Below, piece after piece: positions 8,597 to 16,444 of a stretch of DNA of 64,000 nucleotides. The stretch lies in assembly GCA_019359675.1 (NCBI GenBank), contig JAHHGX010000080.1, forward strand, positions 118,960 through 182,959. The letters are read 5' to 3'. A program made the translations under genes and the position numbers. The DNA comes from Calothrix sp. FI2-JRJ7. Lineage in GTDB: Bacteria; Cyanobacteriota; Cyanobacteriia; Cyanobacteriales; Nostocaceae. Below the pieces are notes generated by a model, which saw nothing but the letters and a program-made list of their open reading frames with translations, did no database searches and was not told the origin of the DNA. The first letter of the stretch is position 1. The number at the start of each line of letters is the position of its first letter.

Positions 8597-8908
8597 ATGA
8601 CTAACGCGCAACCAGAAGATATCAACGTCAGATTAGAGCAAATGGATGAGCGGTTAGAGCAATTAGGAGACGAGCTAGACTTGATACGTACCATCCAGAA
8701 TGCTAACCGCAGAGAAACCCGCGCAAATTCTCAAACAATAGCGAGAGTTGAGCGTAGTGTTGCAGAACTTGCGGATATCGCGCGCTTACACCAGCAAGCA
8801 TTAAAGCTTAATCAACAAGCTATAGCTATTAATCAACAAAACATTGACCGTATATGGTTATATCTCGAAAGCCAAATCCGAACAAACGGTAATGGTAATG
8901 CGGGATAA
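8597..8908 (+). CDS. Small coiled-coil protein
   Basis: 103 residues, almost entirely heptad-patterned: INVRLEQMDERLEQLGDELDLI, SQTIARVERSVAELADIA, then a Gln-rich segment with LNQQAIAINQQNIDRI. It probably forms a parallel coiled-coil oligomer; small proteins of this kind are common in filamentous cyanobacteria but have no agreed function. The ribosome site AAGGAA precedes the ATG, and the gene is led by the conserved hairpin/core element. Cytoplasmic, no signal peptide. Confidence 0.75.
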   Translation: MTNAQPEDINVRLEQMDERLEQLGDELDLIRTIQNANRRETRANSQTIARVERSVAELADIARLHQQALKLNQQAIAINQQNIDRIWLYLESQIRTNGNGNAG

Positions 8909-8961
8909 AATTTAGTTGAATATTGGGTTGGGTTAGCACCCAACCTACGTGGAGAAGAATA

Positions 8962-9705
8962 ATGCAAATAACTAAGCGCAATGTTGAGTTACGAGTTGAC
9001 GATAGTTTGATGCGTGTTTATGTGGCTACTCCGAAACCACCAGGTCGATACCCAGGTATTATTTTTTATAGTGATATTTATCAATTGGGCGGCGCCATGT
9101 TACGGGCTGTCAATTATTTAGCAGGGTTTGGGTATGTTGTCGCGGCGCCGGAAATTTTCCATCGTGTTGAACCTGTTGGTCAAGTTATTGAACCCGATGA
9201 TATTGGGAGAATGCGAGGAAATGATGATGCGCGTCGCACTGCTATTTCTGAATATGATGCTGACTGTAAGGCTGTTTTGGAGTTTATTAAAAGTGATGCT
9301 TCTGTAAATTCTGAGAAAATAGGCGCCTTTGGTTTTTGTATAGGAGGGCACCTTGCTTTTAGAGCGGCTTTTCAAAGTGAAGTTAAAGCGACTGTATGTT
9401 GTTATCCTACGGGCATTCCGAGTGGTAAGTTGGGTGCGACTATAGCAGATAGTATTGAGCGATGTAATGAAATTAAAGGTGAGATGTTGGTAGTTTTTGG
9501 AACCCAAGACCCACATATTCCTGAAAATGACCGTCAAATAATTTTAAAGTCACTTTCAAATGCTGATATACAACATAAAGTTTTGTTGTATGAAGCTGAA
9601 CATAGTTTTATGCGCGATGATGGGTATAGGTATGACTCAGAGCAATCAACATTAGCTTGGTTTGAAGTTACCACATTTTTAAAGGGGATATTTGGCAACG
9701 GATGA
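8962..9705 (+). CDS. Dienelactone hydrolase family protein
   Basis: 247-aa alpha/beta hydrolase. The nucleophile elbow GFCIGGH carries the cysteine typical of dienelactone hydrolases. The acid is in FGTQDPHIP and the catalytic His in EAEHSFMRDD near the C-terminus. ATG 8962 is chosen over 8923 because GGAGAAG precedes it and the 13 extra residues come from an intergenic GGTTGGG repeat. Likely a cytosolic esterase or lactonase; the substrate cannot be inferred from context. Confidence 0.88.
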   Translation: MQITKRNVELRVDDSLMRVYVATPKPPGRYPGIIFYSDIYQLGGAMLRAVNYLAGFGYVVAAPEIFHRVEPVGQVIEPDDIGRMRGNDDARRTAISEYDADCKAVLEFIKSDASVNSEKIGAFGFCIGGHLAFRAAFQSEVKATVCCYPTGIPSGKLGATIADSIERCNEIKGEMLVVFGTQDPHIPENDRQIILKSLSNADIQHKVLLYEAEHSFMRDDGYRYDSEQSTLAWFEVTTFLKGIFGNG

Positions 9706-9709
9706 TAAG

Positions 9710-9756
9710 CGGATGTAACGGATAGGTGATTTTAAATAGCTCATCCGTTACATCCG
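9710..9756. terminator. Bidirectional hairpin between convergent genes
   Basis: Perfect 14-bp inverted repeat CGGATGTAACGGAT/ATCCGTTACATCCG with a 19-base AT-rich loop, placed between the stops of the dienelactone hydrolase and the convergent creatininase gene. An extra right-arm-like copy follows (GTATCCGTTACC). Probably ends both transcripts. Confidence 0.65.
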
Positions 9757-9772
9757 TTGTATCCGTTACCAG

Positions 9773-10576
9773 TTAGTTGATTTGAGGTTGACGAAAGGTG
9801 TAGATGTCTTTGAGTGCTGTTACCCAACCGTCAGATACAGATTCGAGAATTTTTATACCTTTTTCTTTGGTTGCTGTTGTTGCGTCTCCTATTACACCAC
9901 TTTTACTTAGGTCGCGCGTTGTCCATGCGAAAGGTAGTTTACCTTCTGGTGAAAGTAAGCTGCCTTCTGGTTGTTCGGGTGGATATTCGGTAACTGCACG
10001 CTCCATTTTTACTTGTTCGGGTAAAAGTGCTAAAATTATACTCGTCTCTAAATCTCCTGCGTGCATTCCTAGCTGCGCTTCTTTGGGTGTTACTAGTTCT
10101 TTAGAAATATGTGGCACACGCCATGTAAATAATGGGAATACTATAAAATCACTATATTTTACGTGTAAATCTCGCGCTACCATTTGCATCACTTGTGGTT
10201 GTCCACCATGCGAATTCATTAGTACTAACTTTCTAAATCCTGCCCGATATAAGCTATCTCCGACTTCCATTAGTGTTGCGGAGAGCGTTTCTGTACTTAA
10301 AGTAATAGTTCCAGGGAAATGCCAATGCTCATTCGATTTACCGTAGTAGAGCGATGGCATTGCATAAGCAGGAACGCTAGAGTCCAGTTTTTCGAGCGCT
10401 TTTCCTAGTACTCCCATGCCAATTGCAGCATCCACAATTAATGGTAGATGTGGACCATGTTGTTCAATAGCTCCCACAGGTTGAATGATTACCACATTTT
10501 CTTTATCGGGCATTGACTCGATATCTGTCCACGTTAAATACGGAAAAAAACGCTTAGGAGGGATAAAACTATGCAT
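9773..10576 (-). CDS. Creatininase family protein (creatinine amidohydrolase-like)
   Basis: 267 aa with the family's metal-binding signature: PVGAIEQHGPHLP near residue 33, the Asp of VDAAIG, NEHWHFPGT near 83, NSHGGQ near 121, and MHAGDLETS near 171. Members are Zn/Mn amidohydrolases acting on creatinine, formamides or peptide-like substrates; the cyanobacterial versions are not characterised. Divergent from the ROK kinase gene, with an 86-bp shared promoter region. Confidence 0.87.
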   Translation of the reverse strand: MHSFIPPKRFFPYLTWTDIESMPDKENVVIIQPVGAIEQHGPHLPLIVDAAIGMGVLGKALEKLDSSVPAYAMPSLYYGKSNEHWHFPGTITLSTETLSATLMEVGDSLYRAGFRKLVLMNSHGGQPQVMQMVARDLHVKYSDFIVFPLFTWRVPHISKELVTPKEAQLGMHAGDLETSIILALLPEQVKMERAVTEYPPEQPEGSLLSPEGKLPFAWTTRDLSKSGVIGDATTATKEKGIKILESVSDGWVTALKDIYTFRQPQIN

Positions 10577-10662
10577 AGGGGTATATATATATAATCCTTA
10601 ACTCGAATTTTACCTGGGTTTGCCAGATTTAAGAACATAGTACAGAAGGAGAACAAATTTCA

Positions 10663-11370
10663 ATGGCTGACACAAATGTATCTACTCGCACTTTATCAAT
10701 AGATATTGGTGGAAGCGGTATAAAAGTAATGGTATTAGATGAAACTGGCAACCCTTTAAGCGAACGTGTACGTTTAGATACTCCACAACCTCCAACACCC
10801 GAAGCGGTAATGAACACAATAGCCCAATTAGTAACATCAGTTGGGGAATTTGATAGAATTTCTGCGGGGTTTCCGGGTGTAGTGCGTGCTGGAGTAACCG
10901 AAACAGCCGTTAACTTACATCCTAACTGGGTAGGATATGATTTAGGAACCGCATTATCAAAGCAATTTCAAAAACCCGCACGAGTTATAAACGACGCTGA
11001 TATGCAGGGATTAGGCGCCATTGCGGGTAAAGGAGTAGAATTAGTAATTACCCTAGGAACCGGATTTGGGTCGGCATTATTTTTAGATGGTAAATTAGTA
11101 CCCAACTTAGAAATGGGACACCATCGCTTCCGAAAAGGAGAAACCTATGAAGAGCAACTTGGAAGAGCAGGGTTAGAAAAAGTAGGGGAATCAAAATGGA
11201 ATGAAAGACTAGGAAAAGCAATAGCCTCACTGCAACATTTATTTAACTATGATTATCTATATATAGGTGGTGGAGAAGCTAAATTAGTAAAAATAAAACT
11301 AGCAGATAACATCAAAATAATCTCCAACCTCAATGGTTTATTGGGTGGCATCAACCTTTGGAAAGATTAA
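10663..11370 (+). CDS. ROK-family (polyphosphate) glucokinase
   Basis: 235 aa. The ATP phosphate-1 motif DIGGSGIKVMVLD near residue 14 and the ROK-type catalytic region NDADMQGLGAI near 103 are present, followed by TLGTGFGSALF. Length and the EMGHHRFRKGETYEEQLG region match polyphosphate glucokinases rather than longer ROK repressors. Expected to phosphorylate glucose using polyphosphate or ATP. AAGGAG precedes the ATG with good spacing. Confidence 0.82.
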   Translation: MADTNVSTRTLSIDIGGSGIKVMVLDETGNPLSERVRLDTPQPPTPEAVMNTIAQLVTSVGEFDRISAGFPGVVRAGVTETAVNLHPNWVGYDLGTALSKQFQKPARVINDADMQGLGAIAGKGVELVITLGTGFGSALFLDGKLVPNLEMGHHRFRKGETYEEQLGRAGLEKVGESKWNERLGKAIASLQHLFNYDYLYIGGGEAKLVKIKLADNIKIISNLNGLLGGINLWKD

Positions 11371-11400
11371 TTTTACATTTTGTGGGACAGATACCCATAA

Positions 11401-11430
11401 TGTAGAGACGTTACATGTAACGTCTCTACA
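11401..11430. repeat. GAGACGTTACATGTAACGTCTC palindrome
   Basis: A 30-bp perfect palindrome (TGTAGAGACGTTACA and its complement) between convergent genes. Further copies lie at 13181 (diverged), 29009 and 62362. Confidence 0.8.
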
Positions 11431-11441
11431 AGATTTAATTA

Positions 11442-11837
11442 TTAACCGACCCGTTGAAACCCCTTAAACTCAACTTTTTCCAACTCTGGGTCAACTTGAT
11501 TTAAATGCTGCTCTAAAATTTCCAAATTCCGAATATTTGACTTATAAAAAGCGTCAAATAAATCACCGAAAAAAGGAACACTACCAATGACAGATTCCAA
11601 ACCAACATTAAAAATCATCTTCCCCAGCATATCTTGAGGAAGATTAAAGCGCATCGCTAAATATATAATATAAGCAGAAATAATAGTACTTATCAAATCA
11701 CCCAGTCCAGGAACCAAACCAATAATAGGGTCTAAACCAAAGCGAAACTTAGTACCGGGAATGCCAAAAGCAGTATCCATCAGACGGCTGAATTTGCGGA
11801 TACGATTAAGAGTTTCTAGTTTTTTAGTAATATCCAT
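11442..11837 (-). CDS. DUF4112 domain membrane-associated protein
   Basis: 131 aa. The family pattern FGIPGTKFRFGLDPIIGLVPGLGD and SVPFFGDLFDAFYKSN is clear. Two hydrophobic segments (LISTIISAYIIYLAMRF and MIFNVGLESVIG) suggest membrane association. Function of the family is unknown. Convergent with the ROK kinase across a palindrome. Confidence 0.85.
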   Translation of the reverse strand: MDITKKLETLNRIRKFSRLMDTAFGIPGTKFRFGLDPIIGLVPGLGDLISTIISAYIIYLAMRFNLPQDMLGKMIFNVGLESVIGSVPFFGDLFDAFYKSNIRNLEILEQHLNQVDPELEKVEFKGFQRVG

Positions 11838-12093
11838 AATAAATTAATACTCCATTATTAAACATATAAAATCTTGTACCATTAGAAATAATTTTAAAGT
11901 TAAAACGCATCTAACTTAGGTTCGGTTAGTTGTATATTCATTGACGTAATAACCCCCCTCAATTAATTGAACACATACGATAGTATCTATGTTCACCCCG
12001 TCTTTGATATTCTCGATACATTATCGATAATTGAAAAAGTCCCAAGTGAACAAAAACTCAATCAATCACTGTGCCACGATAGGAGAGGCAGAC

Positions 12094-13137
12094 ATGAGAG
12101 GAAATCTGCAACAAGTGTCAAATGATTATTTCGCGCGCGACAGTGGAGTTGGGCAAAGTATGTCAAAAGCCTCGGAGCAGCTACTTGATGCATATTCGCA
12201 GGCTGTAATTAGCGTCGTACAAAAGGTCAGTCCAGCAGTTGTCAACATCGATGTGCAACGGCAAGTAACAGGACGTAACCGTAATTATCCACAAACCCAG
12301 GAAGTACAAGGTAACGGTTCTGGCTTTATCTTCACACCTGATGGATATATTCTTACTAACTCTCACGTTGTTAACGGCGCCACCAAAATCGAGGTTACAC
12401 TATCAGATGGTCGTAGAATAGGCGCCCAATTAATAGGAGATGACCCAGACACCGACCTAGCGGTTATAAGAATTAATGCACCCAACTTAATTTCGGCACG
12501 TTTAGGTGACTCCGAAACGCTCCAAGTTGGTCAACTAGCAATCGCAATTGGTAATCCCTACGGTTTCCAAGCTACAGTTACCAGTGGCGTAATTAGTGCA
12601 ACCGGACGTTCATTCAGAAGTCGTTCAGGTCGGTTAATAGACAACATGATACAAACCGATGCAGCACTGAACCCAGGCAACTCAGGTGGGCCACTCGTGA
12701 CATCCCACGGAGAAGTAATAGGAATAAACACAGCAGTGATATTATCTGCCCAAGGACTATGCTTTGCCGTACCAATAAATACAGCCAAGCTAATAATTCC
12801 ATCACTACTCAAAGACGGAAAAGTCAGACGTGGTTACATCGGTATAGGTGGACAAAACGTAGAATTACCAAGGCGCCTCGTTTTATACCATGAACTTAAC
12901 AAAGAACGAGGCATATTAATCATATCTACCGAAGCCAAAAGCCCAGCACAAAAAGCAGGACTTCGAGAAGGAGATGTAATAGTAGGGTTCAACAGTCAAC
13001 CAATAGGAAGCGTTGACGAACTACATAAATTTCTAACTCACGAACGAGTTGGAGAGCGCGCGTATGTCACTATATTGCGTCAAAACCAAAAATTAGTCCT
13101 AGAAATTATCCCCGAAGAATCACCCACTCTCACCTAA
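12094..13137 (+). CDS. HtrA-like serine protease (S1C) with PDZ domain
   Basis: 347 aa from ATG 12094, which follows AGGAGAGG; a TTG at 12031 would add 21 unconvincing residues. Trypsin-like core with His in TNSHVV (~90), Asp in DTDLAVI (~120) and Ser in GNSGGPL (~196); a PDZ domain covers about 250-335 (KAGLREGDVIVGFN). No signal peptide or transmembrane anchor is seen, so it may act in the cytoplasm, unlike HhoA/HhoB-type secreted forms. A degradative or chaperone role in protein quality control is expected from the family. Confidence 0.9.
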   Translation: MRGNLQQVSNDYFARDSGVGQSMSKASEQLLDAYSQAVISVVQKVSPAVVNIDVQRQVTGRNRNYPQTQEVQGNGSGFIFTPDGYILTNSHVVNGATKIEVTLSDGRRIGAQLIGDDPDTDLAVIRINAPNLISARLGDSETLQVGQLAIAIGNPYGFQATVTSGVISATGRSFRSRSGRLIDNMIQTDAALNPGNSGGPLVTSHGEVIGINTAVILSAQGLCFAVPINTAKLIIPSLLKDGKVRRGYIGIGGQNVELPRRLVLYHELNKERGILIISTEAKSPAQKAGLREGDVIVGFNSQPIGSVDELHKFLTHERVGERAYVTILRQNQKLVLEIIPEESPTLT

Positions 13138-13180
13138 CACACACAAAAAACCATCGTAATAAGCACTAAAGTGCTTCACT

Positions 13181-13210
13181 TGCAGAGACGTTACACATAA
13201 CGTCTCTACA
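13181..13210. repeat. Diverged GAGACGTTAC palindrome
   Basis: Copy of the 11401 palindrome with changes in the centre (TTACACATAA) and one in the left arm (TGCAGAGACG). Confidence 0.7.
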
Positions 13211-13341
13211 TTTGCTCCTTGGCTAGTTGAACAAACAAATTCACAATACTGTTTCGCTAAACAATAATTAATAATCTACTCATATCTAGTCTCAGAGATA
13301 ACATAGGAATTATGGCTGGAACTTACACTAGGTAGAAAAGC

Positions 13342-13605
13342 ATGGGACGTTTAAATCCATTCTCGTTACAATTACAGATTACCCGCATGTTCGAGCAAGG
13401 GCAATCATTCTTTGCAACCACAAAAGTGCATGACTGGTTGAAAGAACATGGACATGAACCAAACGATTATGATATTACTTTTAAACAAAAGCCGGCGCCT
13501 CCTGGTTCTAAGTCTGTGATGGTAGTAGAAATTGAGTTCCAGCGAAAAGACGGACAACCTGTTGACCCTTGGTTAGTTGAACAAGCAAATTTAGAAGCAG
13601 GATAG
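13342..13605 (+). CDS. Small conserved hypothetical protein
   Basis: 87 aa, starting MGRLNPFSLQLQITRMFEQG. Soluble alpha/beta pattern (FFATTKVHDWLKEHGHEP, MVVEIEFQRKDGQPVDPWLVEQA). No family with known function is recognised. It stands alone between the protease gene and a convergent nuclease gene; a GGCGCC and a hairpin repeat follow its stop. Confidence 0.65.
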   Translation: MGRLNPFSLQLQITRMFEQGQSFFATTKVHDWLKEHGHEPNDYDITFKQKPAPPGSKSVMVVEIEFQRKDGQPVDPWLVEQANLEAG

Positions 13606-13636
13606 GCGCCGTTATTTGTATAGAAAATAATTAGGA

Positions 13637-13695
13637 GGTGCGTGAAATCACTAGATTTTGCGTTTTAATGATGATTTTTAAAGCTTTCACGCACC
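13637..13695. repeat. GGTGCGTGA hairpin (REP-like family), convergent spacer
   Basis: Arms GGTGCGTGAAA/TTTCACGCACC (11 bp) separated by 37 bases. It lies between the stops of two convergent genes. Confidence 0.8.
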
Positions 13696-13710
13696 CTACA
13701 TTTACTGGTT

Positions 13711-14502
13711 TTATGGTTGTGTTGCTTGTATTTGCTGAATTTCTTCTCTTGTTAAACCTGTTGCTTTTGCTACTAAGTCTATTGAAACACCTTCTTTTAG
13801 AAAGTTGATGACAAGTTGTCGTGTTGTTTCCTCGGCGCCTTCTTGTCTACCTTCTTCTCTGCCTTCTTCTACAATAGACTGGTATATTACTGACTCGCGC
13901 ATGTTATCTCTCCTTAATATACGTTGAATGAGTGTTTTATCCAAAACCAAGCCAGCAAGAATGGCAGCAGATGCTGTAATATTATTTTGCGTTCTTGGGT
14001 TGGTAATGTTTTCAATCTGGGCTACTACCGATTGTAACGTATTGACTTGATTATCGGTGTTGCTTAAAACTGCGAAGGGTAGCAAACCTGGGTTGGTCAT
14101 GAACTGATTAACTGGCTGTTCCCACAGGCGTATAACTTGAAATTTATGAGTTGTGTTTTCAAGTTTAAATTTATTTACTTTGACTAGCTTTAAATCTTTT
14201 TTGCTTGTTACTTTTCGTAGATAAACTACCACCTGATACATAGCTTTTTCGGGAAAAAGACGATATCCACGTAAGCGATAATCTGTCATCCTAAAAGGTA
14301 TGTCTTCATCAGGTAGGGTTTGAAACTCAATGTGAAGGATTAACTCGTCGGATTGCATTAATATGAGTGAATCTGCACGAATGGGTTCAAGGGATAACTC
14401 TTTAGGACTCAACTTACTCAGTGTTACTGGTTTTCCTAATAGCCATGTCGCAAATTCATCTGGAAAGTTTTCTGCTAAGAATTTACAAGTGTTGTCGAAC
14501 AT
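13711..14502 (-). CDS. Rpn-family recombination-promoting nuclease / PD-(D/E)XK
   Basis: 263 aa. N-terminal PD-(D/E)XK-like core with RADSLILMQSDELILHIEFQT (metal-binding Asp and Glu, then Gln in place of Lys). A helical spacer precedes a Glu/Arg-rich repeat (EEGREEGRQEG) and a C-terminal helix-turn-helix-like GLTREEIQQIQ. Such proteins are frequent, often multi-copy, in filamentous cyanobacteria and are related to Rpn/YhgA nucleases. DNA cleavage activity is inferred from the family. Confidence 0.8.
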   Translation of the reverse strand: MFDNTCKFLAENFPDEFATWLLGKPVTLSKLSPKELSLEPIRADSLILMQSDELILHIEFQTLPDEDIPFRMTDYRLRGYRLFPEKAMYQVVVYLRKVTSKKDLKLVKVNKFKLENTTHKFQVIRLWEQPVNQFMTNPGLLPFAVLSNTDNQVNTLQSVVAQIENITNPRTQNNITASAAILAGLVLDKTLIQRILRRDNMRESVIYQSIVEEGREEGRQEGAEETTRQLVINFLKEGVSIDLVAKATGLTREEIQQIQATQP

Positions 14503-14627
14503 AAACGCACTTTTATACTGGTTTGCTAAAATGTTTTGCTTTTTAGTTCAGTTCGATTCTAACCGCATTATTTTTTATTTGTCTTGAAATAAAAATATTT
14601 TATTAATATTTTAGGTTCGTTTATTAA

Positions 14628-14694
14628 AGAAACCGGGTTTCTACGCAAAATCGTCGTTTTGATTACAATATTTCAATGAAGAAACCCGGTTTCT
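14628..14694. repeat. GAAACCGGGTTTC-family repeat, left copy
   Basis: AGAAACCGGGTTTCT and AGAAACCCGGTTTCT flank a spacer containing TCGTTTTGATTACAAT. The copy at 14922-14988 has the same spacer inverted, so the two form a large inverted pair around 14695-14921. Confidence 0.8.
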
Positions 14695-14794
14695 AGGATT
14701 TTAAACAACTTAAGGGAGTCCCCCAGGAACTCAAGCTTCCCCCAACTGCGGAAACCTAGTATTTGCAAGCTTTATAACCATTTTTATCAAAATT

Positions 14795-14918
14795 AGCTTC
14801 GGGGAAGGCAATTTGGGTACTCTATATTTACGAAGGTGGTTTGCGGGACTATGGCATGACTTCCGTACCTGTTTGTTAAACTGTCATACAAAGTCGTACC
14901 GACATTCCCCGAACTGCT
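14795..14918 (+). ncRNA. Candidate structured RNA upstream of the Ro60-like gene
   Basis: The ends pair: AGC+TTCGGGGAA (14795-14806) with TTCCCCGAA+CT+GCT (14905-14918), a 9-bp perfect stem extended by 3 bp past a 2-nt bulge. Inside are further short pairings (ATGAC/GTCAT around a GTTTGTTAAAC hairpin). It lies 96 bp before a TROVE-domain gene, where bacterial Ro loci often encode Y RNA. No tRNA-like T-arm was recognised, so identity as a Y RNA is only a hypothesis. Confidence 0.3.
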
Positions 14919-14921
14919 TTC

Positions 14922-14988
14922 AGAAACCGGGTTTCTTCGTTAGGATATTGTAATCAAAACGATAATTTTGGGTAGAAACCCGGTTTCT
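14922..14988. repeat. GAAACCGGGTTTC-family repeat, right inverted copy
   Basis: Same palindromes as 14628-14694 with the inner spacer ATTGTAATCAAAACGA in reverse orientation. Ends 26 bp before the TROVE gene start. Confidence 0.8.
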
Positions 14989-15014
14989 AGAATTTTATTT
15001 AACCCCAATATATT

Positions 15015-16442
15015 ATGTTAAATGTAGAGTTCCGCGCGCAGCAAGTAGCGCAGGAAGATTTAGTAATGTTTATCAATGCTTGCTTTTCTTGTAGTGGTCA
15101 GCGTGAATTTTATGATGATGCTTATGGGCAAAAGGTGTCTATTAATTTTTTACATGATTATATATTAGGTAATTATCGTTTACTTTATGCTCGCACTTTA
15201 GCTGCTGGTATTAACCACTTTAATCAAGCGCAAATTATTATCAAGCTTTTAGCTACAGGACGTGATACGCTACCTCACTATCGTACTGAAGAATCTGCCT
15301 TAATTACATCTGCCCTAAATCAACTACCACCTCAGCGTGGTTGGGGCGTATTACAAGAGTTACAGCGATTACGAGTAAATAATCGTCGCGCTAGAGCCAT
15401 TGCACGCGATTATATCGCTATGCGTCGAGATATCGATTTTGATGCTATCAAGTATCGTACTAAAGTTAAAGCGGCAGTATCACATGCTCATTTAAAGCTA
15501 TCTGGTGAGCTTCCTAAGTTTTTGTTTAATTTTCACGAACAAAAGGGTTTTAGTACAAAATTATTTGAACAATTCCGCAAAGCGCATTATAGTACTGAGG
15601 CAATATATGAATTACCTTTTACTATTGCCGAAGGGTTTGCTGTTAAACACAATATTAAGCGCGAAATTTTTCTCAAACGCATTCAACCAAAAATGACTGT
15701 AGCAGAAAATCTGCGCTATCAAGGCGCCGCATCGCGTAGTGAAGTTGATATAAATGTAAATTGGGAGCGTTTACCGTTGACCAAGTTAGCTTTATATATT
15801 CTGTCACTTTCACTTGAAGCACGCACCAAAGATTTTGATAAATTTAACCAAGCTATGGAAGCTTCTGCTCGTAACGCTTTGAAAAAAGCACCAATGCAGT
15901 TAGGACGAGTTGCTGCTGTTTTGGACTGTAGTTATTCTAGCTCTGGTTCATCTGAAAAAAGGCGCCGTCCTTTGGGTGTGGTACTTGCTGCACATTATCT
16001 ACTCAAAACAGCATCACAAAACTATCGCGCGTTTTGGACGGTTCCACCAAAACACCCATTACTTGTATATCCATATGGACAAACTGACTTAGCTACACCA
16101 TTACTTGCTGCGCTTGGTTCCGGCGCCGAAACTATTATTATAGTATCTGACGGTTGCGATAATGACCCACCCAACGGCGCCGCTGAAGTATTGCGTGTAT
16201 ATCAAAAACTCGACCGTTGTCATAAAACCTCGATTATTCACTGTAACCCAGTATTTAGTACTGAAGATTACTCATTGCGTACCCTTAGTCCCTATATCCC
16301 CACAGTTGGGTTACGTGATGCTGAAGATATGCCTACAATGTTAGGCTTTGCTAAATTTGCTCAAGGTTCTACTACATTATCTGACCTAGAAGCATATTTA
16401 GCGCAAAGAACACAAGAATTTACATCAAATACCCATAATTAA
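15015..16442 (+). CDS. TROVE/vWA-domain Ro60-like RNA-binding protein
   Basis: 475 aa. The N-terminal ~290 residues are helical HEAT-like repeats in the TROVE pattern (KLLATGRDTLPHYRTEESALI, RRARAIARDYIAMRRD). The C-terminal von Willebrand A domain has a full metal-ion site: DCSYS near 303, Thr in GQTDLATPL near 358, and Asp in IIIVSDGCDND near 378. Ro60 relatives bind misfolded and Y RNAs and help RNA quality control or repair. The next gene starts 2 bp after the stop, so the pair is an operon. Possible Y-like RNA lies upstream. The exact subfamily is divergent from classical Rsr proteins. Confidence 0.72.
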   Translation: MLNVEFRAQQVAQEDLVMFINACFSCSGQREFYDDAYGQKVSINFLHDYILGNYRLLYARTLAAGINHFNQAQIIIKLLATGRDTLPHYRTEESALITSALNQLPPQRGWGVLQELQRLRVNNRRARAIARDYIAMRRDIDFDAIKYRTKVKAAVSHAHLKLSGELPKFLFNFHEQKGFSTKLFEQFRKAHYSTEAIYELPFTIAEGFAVKHNIKREIFLKRIQPKMTVAENLRYQGAASRSEVDINVNWERLPLTKLALYILSLSLEARTKDFDKFNQAMEASARNALKKAPMQLGRVAAVLDCSYSSSGSSEKRRRPLGVVLAAHYLLKTASQNYRAFWTVPPKHPLLVYPYGQTDLATPLLAALGSGAETIIIVSDGCDNDPPNGAAEVLRVYQKLDRCHKTSIIHCNPVFSTEDYSLRTLSPYIPTVGLRDAEDMPTMLGFAKFAQGSTTLSDLEAYLAQRTQEFTSNTHN

Positions 16443-16444
16443 CT

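Noticed and set aside
9118..9537. Minus-strand 139-codon ORF inside the dienelactone hydrolase gene
   Set aside because: No protein-like features; overlaps a clear gene fully.
12558..12812. Minus-strand ORFs inside the HtrA gene
   Set aside because: Shadows of a well-supported protease with intact catalytic residues.
14795..14918. tRNA or tRNA-like gene
   Set aside because: No TTCGA T-loop, no anticodon-arm geometry; retained only as a candidate structured RNA.
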